64,000 nucleotides of DNA from Pycnococcus provasolii. Lineage: Eukaryota > Chlorophyta > Pseudoscourfieldiophyceae > Pseudoscourfieldiales > Pycnococcaceae. The position numbers and the translations under genes were made by a program. The stretch spans positions 124,001 through 188,000 of the forward strand of contig OW568889.1 in assembly GCA_938743325.2 (NCBI GenBank). Reading direction: 5' to 3'. The notes beneath the pieces are model-generated. The model saw only the letters and a list, made by a program, of their open reading frames with translations. It was not told the origin of the DNA and did not search any database. Below are positions 59,055-64,000 of this stretch, in pieces (the stretch's first letter is position 1; each line of letters opens with the position of its first letter).

Positions 59055-59916
59055 CTACAACAATTCCGCGTCGTCTAGACGGTCGTTGTACTTGGCAACC
59101 TTGCGTCGTATCTTCGAATCGTCCCTCCAGGTGACAAAGTCCTCCTCGTTGCGACTTACGTGGTACGCGGGCTCCGTCACGACCGTCGGACCAATGCGCA
59201 CGTGACCCTGTTGGTTTTGGTATTTGTTTTTTGTGTTTTTTGGGAACGCGTTAGAAGTGTTATGTTCACTTGAAAGTCGTTGGTATGTCACCAGGGTCGC
59301 TCAACAGAGAGTGCAGTTTCTAATATCGTGCGCTCACCCCGTAAACCTGGACGGCTCCGAAGTCGTAAAAGAAGCCTTAACTATATTCTTGCAAATTATC
59401 AAACACATGGCTGACTATACGCAAAACGCCGGTGTACTGTAAATTTGCCATACGCAAGACAAGACAAAACAAAACAAAGAAGAAGTCAGAATTTCGTGGT
59501 CGTACCTGTTCGATGAATTCTGTCGCTTCTCTCAGGTTCTCCGCCATTTTCAGGCGCACCATGACGACGGCGAGTCTTCTGCGTACGAACGAGGCGGTTG
59601 ACAGTTTCGCGCACTGCACGAGCGACTTTCTCGTCGTGAGTATGCCCATTGCGTACAGTTTATCGAGCAGGGCGTTCGTCATTTCGACGCGCGCGGGTGA
59701 GTCTCTGTCGAGGTCGCGCAGCATGCTCGAGAGCTTGGTGACGAGTCCGACGACGCGGTTGTAGCGCGTGTAGTCGTTGCGGTTCGTGATGTGGAATCGC
59801 CGTAACACCGCGGCTTCTCGGTGGCTGTGTCCCTGCTTGGAGCCGGCCTCAGACGCATACGTGCTGAAGTCGACGTGGCGGAGCAAGCGCTGCTCGTGGT
59901 GGCGGAGCTTACGCAT
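59055..59916 (-). CDS. IMP3: U3 snoRNP protein IMP3 (two exons)
   Basis: Exon 1 is 59916-59506 and exon 2 59207-59055, intron 298 nt with donor GAACAG|GTACG and acceptor CCAACAG|GG, phase 0; 187 residues, matching the family (about 184). N-terminal [17 protein letters not shown], then [37 protein letters not shown] and an S4 RNA-binding segment across the junction ([21 protein letters not shown]), ending [23 protein letters not shown]3 pairs U3 snoRNA with pre-rRNA in the small-subunit processome of the nucleolus. The splice junction falls exactly at the conserved FIEQGHVRVGP, which validates it. Confidence 0.95.
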
Positions 59917-60015
59917 CTCTGGGATAGCACCAGCACGAGCAGGAAAACAAGAGCCGGTTCCCTCCCAAAGGACTAAGGAATAGGGCGCCGCCGCCGCCCC
60001 CCCGGCCTAAGTTAG

Positions 60016-60039
60016 CTAACCCTAGCCCAAACCCTAACC
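60016..60039. promoter_or_regulatory. CCCTAA-type repeat in a divergent promoter
   Basis: CTAACCCTAGCCCAAACCCTAACC, about 100 bp upstream of IMP3 (minus) and 225 bp upstream of the Myb gene (plus). Both are candidates for telo-box regulation. Confidence 0.45.
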
Positions 60040-60126
60040 GGATCCCTGCTGTGCAATCTGATATGAATGAAAATGAAAAATGAAACCCAGAAATTCGAAA
60101 CAAGCCCAACCAGAGGCCTGCTTTGT

Positions 60127-60158
60127 CGGCCTGCTTTGAAGGAGCACAAAGCAGGCCG
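60127..60158. repeat. 12-bp-stem inverted repeat with an 8-nt loop
   Basis: CGGCCTGCTTTG pairs exactly with CAAAGCAGGCCG, separated by AAGGAGCA. The same CAAAGCAGGCCG dodecamer is found once upstream of the cryptochrome at about 55546. A possible protein-binding site; function unknown. A nearby 24-bp direct repeat (60196-60219 and 60225-60248, CTCCGCAACAGCCTGTCACT) lies just before the Myb gene. Confidence 0.6.
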
Positions 60159-60263
60159 TCCCCCCTTTTTTTGCCGTGCTCTACTTCTTGAATCACTCCG
60201 CAACAGCCTGTCACTTATTCTTCGCTCCGCAACAGCCTGTCACTTATTATAATATTATTCGTC

Positions 60264-61628
60264 ATGAACCTCGCCGTCGCCGTCGCGAGCAGCAGCAATC
60301 ATGATGATGACGACGCCGCGCCTGCGCTCGCGGGACATGGAGTCCCGTGGTCTGAGGAGGAATGCAGTCAGCTTTTGGCCGGTCTGCAAAATCTTGGCAA
60401 CGACTGGTCGAGTATCAACAAGCAGTACGTGAAGAGTCGAACGCCAAAACAAATTAAACGTCGATACCACAGCCGCGCAGATCTAGCTGTACGCCACAAA
60501 GAGGACATGGAGCGTGCACTGGCGACATACGACGCCAACAAGAACAACAACAGCAGCAGCAGCAGCAACAACAACAACAACAATGGACGAGCAGCCCCGT
60601 GGTCTGAGGAGGAATGCAGTCAGGTTTTGCTTGGTCTGCAAAATCTTGGCAACGACTGGTCGAGTATCAACAAGCAGTACGTGAAGAGCCGAACGGCCAA
60701 ACAAATCAAAAGTCGATACCACAACCGCCATCACCTAGCTGAACGCCACAAAGAGGACATGGATCGTGCACTGGCGACATACGACTCCAACAACAGCAGC
60801 AACAGCAGCAGCAGCAACAGCAACAACAAAGGAGGACGCCCGTGGTCTGAGGAGGAATGCAGTCAGCTTTTGGCCGGTTTGCAAAATCTTGGCAACGACT
60901 GGTCGAGTATCAACAAGCACTACGTGAAAAGTCGAACGCCAGAACAAATTAAAAAACGATACTCCAACCGCAACCAGCTAGCTGTACGCCACAAAGAGGA
61001 CATGGAACGTGCACTCGCGACATACGACGCCAACAACAACAGCAACAGCAGCAGCAGCAACAGCAACAACAAAGGAGGACGCCCGTGGTCTGAGGAGGAA
61101 TGCAGTCAGCTTTTGGCCGGTTTGCAAAATCTTGGCAACGACTGGTCGAGTATCAACAAGCAGTACGTGAAGAGTCGAACGCCAGAACAAATTCAACGTC
61201 GATACCACAGCCGAAGCATTCTAGCTATACACCACAAAGAGGACATGGAGCGTGCACTGGCGACATACGACGCCAACAACAACAGCAACAGCAACAATGG
61301 CGACGAGGAGGCTGAGGCACCACCATCTTCTCCACCACCACCACCATCTTCTCCTACGATTTCTTCTGAAATTCTTCATCAAATGGCGGCGGAAAAGATT
61401 CTGGCAGCATCTGACGCCTCCAAGAATGATGGTGACTTCAACAACATGCTCGAGTGCTACATCCGGTGCCTCACGGTCCTCATGGAATATGCGGAGGAGG
61501 ACATGCTCGGAGTGGGGCCTGAGGCGGACGAGGCGGCAGCCTTCATAGGCGAGGCGCGCGATCTACTCAACGAGATCAGCGCAGACACGAGCGTGCTGGC
61601 GACACAGGAACCTGTGAATGAAATCTGA
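60264..61628 (+). CDS. Four-repeat Myb/SANT-like protein with recently duplicated repeats
   Basis: 454 residues from ATG 60264. Four SANT/Myb-type repeats (about 28-90, 111-173, 192-254, 273-335) share PWSEEECSQLLAGLQNLGND then WSSINKQYVKSRTPKQIKRR and are 85-95% identical. Each is followed by an Asn/Ser-rich spacer encoded by AAC/AGC repeats. The first helix keeps W; the later hydrophobic positions are I and Y, as in SANT folds. The C-terminal 110 residues contain a different helical region (AAEKILAASDASKNDGDFNN, YIRCLTVLMEYAEEDM). DNA binding is likely for at least one repeat (RT-x2-QIK), role as transcription factor inferred. Rapid tandem duplication is the main oddity. Confidence 0.78.
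   Translation: MNLAVAVASSSNHDDDDAAPALAGHGVPWSEEECSQLLAGLQNLGNDWSSINKQYVKSRTPKQIKRRYHSRADLAVRHKEDMERALATYDANKNNNSSSSSNNNNNNGRAAPWSEEECSQVLLGLQNLGNDWSSINKQYVKSRTAKQIKSRYHNRHHLAERHKEDMDRALATYDSNNSSNSSSSNSNNKGGRPWSEEECSQLLAGLQNLGNDWSSINKHYVKSRTPEQIKKRYSNRNQLAVRHKEDMERALATYDANNNSNSSSSNSNNKGGRPWSEEECSQLLAGLQNLGNDWSSINKQYVKSRTPEQIQRRYHSRSILAIHHKEDMERALATYDANNNSNSNNGDEEAEAPPSSPPPPPSSPTISSEILHQMAAEKILAASDASKNDGDFNNMLECYIRCLTVLMEYAEEDMLGVGPEADEAAAFIGEARDLLNEISADTSVLATQEPVNEI
60345..61275 (+). repeat. About 243-bp tandem repeats encoding four Myb domains
   Basis: Units begin (CCGTGGTCTGAGGAGGAATG) at about 60346, 60597, 60840 and 61083, i.e. spacings of about 251, 243 and 243 bp. Units 3 and 4 are nearly identical at DNA level including the spacer, so the last duplication is youngest. 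Confidence 0.9.
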
Positions 61629-61759
61629 TTGCACCTTCATCACTACATACATACTTTTTTGTCTTTTTTTTTGTCTTTTTATATATTTAAAAAAAGTAAT
61701 AAGATCATACAGTACTTTACACAGAACAATTACATCATACAAGATAGTCTATAAAACTA

Positions 61760-64000
61760 CTACAGTGCGACTCGTACACTCCCGTCGTCGCCACCAACAA
61801 AGAGAACGCGAGATGCACGTGCCACACCAATGCAAGAGTATCCAGAAGAATCCTTCGCACCACCTCGCGCGCGCACGCGTAGCTTGACTGGCTTCGGCGA
61901 GCCTTCCACGCCGCTCATCGCGCTGTCTCTTGCCCAACGAGGGCCAGCCCAGCTCAGAAAGTTGCCACCGCTCAAACGAACGAGACCGCCAACGGGATCC
62001 TTGTGCACGCGTACCGATCTCATCGGCTTCCACGTGCGCACGTCCCAAAGCTTCACTGCACGGTCCGCCCCGCCGCTGAGAAGTACGTGCGATGCAAGAC
62101 GACTGGTGTCCGCGAGACGAGGCGGTGCATACCGAGTTGGCACCATCCGCGTAGACACTTCGGCATCACTGCGCTGAACAAGCACGGAGCTAACGCCGCC
62201 CTCGTGCGCATTCACAAATGCCACGGCACGGCCACCAGAACGGCAGTCAAATGCTGCCATGCCGCCACCCGCGTAGCCTGCAAGAATCAGTTCGCCACGT
62301 GCGTCGCACGTCAGCGACGTCACCGCACCACCAGGCTCCGTGCCGCCACCGTCGAATGGACCCGGCGACCATGCCGCGCCCGCGCATCCGCGCTCAAGGT
62401 CAATTCTCACAACACGCCCGTCGGCCGTTCCCGCAATCGCCTGCTCGCACTCCTCGCCGCACGTCTCCACGCTGGTGAAGCCTGAGGATGACGACGCCTT
62501 GGAAGAAGACGACGGCGGCGCGGTGGAGGTGGGTGGTGGTGCAGAAAGCTCGCAGAGAGTTGGGCAGCCTCCGTGCATGGCGATCAACCAAACGTGGCAG
62601 TCGCCACCGCGGTCCACCGAAATGGCGCGACGACGCGTCAGTGCGGCAACGGCGATGACCGGGTCCGAGTGACGCCGATATTCGCCGCTGCTGACCGACG
62701 CCGCTTGATTGCCAGGCGACACGACGCGACCGCCGCTGGACACGTCCCAAATGCGCACAATGCCGCCGCCCGAGTCGTCGTCACCCCTTCCGCCCGTGAG
62801 CAAAACCTCCTCCGCACTGTCCACCGTGGCGCAGCGAATCGGCCGTCGGTGAGCGCGCCAGGTATGCACCACCTCTCCCGAGAAATGCCATCTATCGGCG
62901 AAACTTCGCGAGGTGACCGGCACCCAACCCCAGCGACATGCCACGGTGGGCTGCTGCTGCTGCTGCTGCTGCTCCATATCCGAATTTACGGTAAACGGCG
63001 AATCTGACAACGCTGCGGCGGCGGTATCGGAAGGAGGGCTGTCCGGCTGCTGCTGCGTGAGCATCGGGCTATCAGCGGCTGGCTCGCCCCAACCCGTGCT
63101 GGAAAGGAGCGCAACCGCGCGCTCTGCATGTCTCCAACGCTCCGCATCGCGCTGCGCCTCCACGGCGGTGCGCAGCTGCGTGCCTCCCTGCGTTGACGTG
63201 GCGCTGTCTAGTGACCCTCGCCGAACTGCATCGACAGACGCAACCGCCGTTGCCGCTGAAGCAAGCAGGCTGCGAATCCCAGGAGGACTTGTTATGCTCG
63301 ACGACTTTCCCAAGCTTGACGCTCGGCTCAGTCGGCCTGAAGGTGGGGTTTCCGTTCCCGCATCTGACGAATTCAAAAGCTCGGTCGCCATGTGAGAGGC
63401 AATCTCTGAAGCTTCCACCTGCCCCGAGCCTCTGAGAGTGACCGCGAGGGCGCGCAGACGTGCCGAGTCGATACCACTCGACAGAACGCTCGACGGGGCA
63501 TGCGTTGACATGCAGCGCAGCAGGCTTGCGCATGCACGAAGATTTGCATTCATCATGCGCATTCGAATCGCACGAGCGGCGCCCGCGGCAACGCGATCGC
63601 GTCCCGGCGACACGACGCCACCGCTGCCTTTTTCATTGTCGACGTCGGCGTCGGCATCATCCAGCAGCGGCTCGCGCAGAATCTGCAGAAGCTGAGGGAG
63701 AAGGAAGTGCGTCACCGTGGCGCCTCCCGCTCTCTCGGCACTGCCTATCAGGACGTCCACCACCGCGCCTCGGTCCACCTGCGCGAGCACACCGCGCAGT
63801 GCCGCGTGCGTGCGCATGATGTTGAGCGGACTTGCGAGAAGCGCGAGCCGAACGAGCGGTCCTCCACCGGCGAGAGCCTGCGTCGCTTCGATGTCAGCCG
63901 CCGCCGACGTCGCCGCGCCATCACCTGCGAGATTCTCTGAGGCTGAAGGCGTTGGTGGCGTCGGCTGCGCTCCAGCTTCAAATGGCGACGATACGCTCCC
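61760..64000 (-). CDS. WDR81/GFS12-like BEACH-WD40 protein (C-terminal part, runs off right edge)
   Basis: The frame is open from the right edge (64000) to the stop at 61760, about 747 codons, with no start in view; the Met at 63817 is internal. The left part is helical HEAT-like (THFLLPQLLQILREPLLDD), then low complexity. A WD40 propeller starts after VACRWGWVPVTSRSFADRWH, a motif of the WDR81 family, then VVHTWRAHRRPIRCATVDSA, LTGGRGDDDSGGGIVRIWDV, LLSGGADRAVKLWDVRTWKP and the final VLFVGGDDGSVRVAL, about six to seven blades. WDR81 and plant GFS12 act in endosomal phosphoinositide control and autophagy; the BEACH domain would be beyond the window edge. Assignment to WDR81 rather than another BEACH protein is by that motif. 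Confidence 0.72.
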   Translation of the reverse strand, partial: GSVSSPFEAGAQPTPPTPSASENLAGDGAATSAAADIEATQALAGGGPLVRLALLASPLNIMRTHAALRGVLAQVDRGAVVDVLIGSAERAGGATVTHFLLPQLLQILREPLLDDADADVDNEKGSGGVVSPGRDRVAAGAARAIRMRMMNANLRACASLLRCMSTHAPSSVLSSGIDSARLRALAVTLRGSGQVEASEIASHMATELLNSSDAGTETPPSGRLSRASSLGKSSSITSPPGIRSLLASAATAVASVDAVRRGSLDSATSTQGGTQLRTAVEAQRDAERWRHAERAVALLSSTGWGEPAADSPMLTQQQPDSPPSDTAAAALSDSPFTVNSDMEQQQQQQQPTVACRWGWVPVTSRSFADRWHFSGEVVHTWRAHRRPIRCATVDSAEEVLLTGGRGDDDSGGGIVRIWDVSSGGRVVSPGNQAASVSSGEYRRHSDPVIAVAALTRRRAISVDRGGDCHVWLIAMHGGCPTLCELSAPPPTSTAPPSSSSKASSSSGFTSVETCGEECEQAIAGTADGRVVRIDLERGCAGAAWSPGPFDGGGTEPGGAVTSLTCDARGELILAGYAGGGMAAFDCRSGGRAVAFVNAHEGGVSSVLVQRSDAEVSTRMVPTRYAPPRLADTSRLASHVLLSGGADRAVKLWDVRTWKPMRSVRVHKDPVGGLVRLSGGNFLSWAGPRWARDSAMSGVEGSPKPVKLRVRARGGAKDSSGYSCIGVARASRVLFVGGDDGSVRVAL

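Noticed and set aside
1-64000. tRNA, rRNA or CRISPR features
   Set aside because: No cloverleaf-like sequence with a convincing T-loop consensus, no rRNA-like block and no spaced direct-repeat array was found by eye; a covariance-model search would be decisive.

Overview
The window is a gene-dense, GC-rich eukaryotic nuclear segment with about 25 protein genes in 64 kb, most of them single long open frames with few short introns. The gene set points to a green alga, probably a prasinophyte-like or core chlorophyte picoalga. It includes a plant-type cryptochrome, a B3-domain protein, a plastid PAP/fibrillin, a BSD2-like DnaJ-zinc-finger protein with a transit-like leader, a DCL-domain protein, and (Ser)Pro-rich pherophorin-like stretches. 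The genus is inferred only and I cannot name it. Introns seen with confidence are 96 nt (BSD2-like gene) and about 300 nt (IMP3), both with GTACG-type donors.

Layout. 0-6.4 kb: the start of an FAD oxidoreductase running off the left edge, then a leucine-rich-repeat array fused in frame to a Fanzor (eukaryotic TnpB) nuclease with a perfect 15-bp-arm palindrome just past its stop, an unknown acidic protein, and a Ty1/Copia pol fossil. 6.5-20 kb: an unknown helical protein, PAP/fibrillin, a NELF-A-like protein, a 1,660-residue coiled-coil protein, a degraded or multi-exon unknown, the proteasome subunit RPN12, and a TMEM43-like membrane protein. 20-28.4 kb: a secreted poly-Asp/Tyr/Lys-rich protein, a rhodanese (TRHO-type)-zinc-RRM fusion lacking its N-terminus, a WWE-like/RPxSA protein, and a B3-Tudor gene split over two frames. 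28.4-36.7 kb: one giant polycystin-like channel with poly-proline and Ig-like ectodomain. 37-40.3 kb: a young Copia LTR plus RNase H fragment, the BSD2-like gene, a TTAGGG-repeat promoter, and the DCL-domain protein. 41-53 kb: an Sfi1-like protein, a very large alpha-solenoid protein, and an EGF-GT4-GT2 double glycosyltransferase. 53-64 kb: the cryptochrome, a 168-bp inverted-repeat element with a nested LTR, a RING-TRAF zinc-finger protein, IMP3, a four-repeat Myb protein, and a WDR81/GFS12-like BEACH-WD40 gene running off the right edge.

Most genes look like housekeeping or cell-surface genes with no shared pathway; this is not an operon-like cluster. The standout is the LRR-Fanzor fusion. 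Recurring architectural themes are in-frame tandem duplication within genes (LRR 87 bp, coiled coil 162 bp, Myb about 243 bp, poly-Pro and poly-Asp), short TTAGGG arrays just upstream of start codons, and GGGCCC/CCCGGG-rich promoter blocks. No tRNA, rRNA or CRISPR array was recognised.
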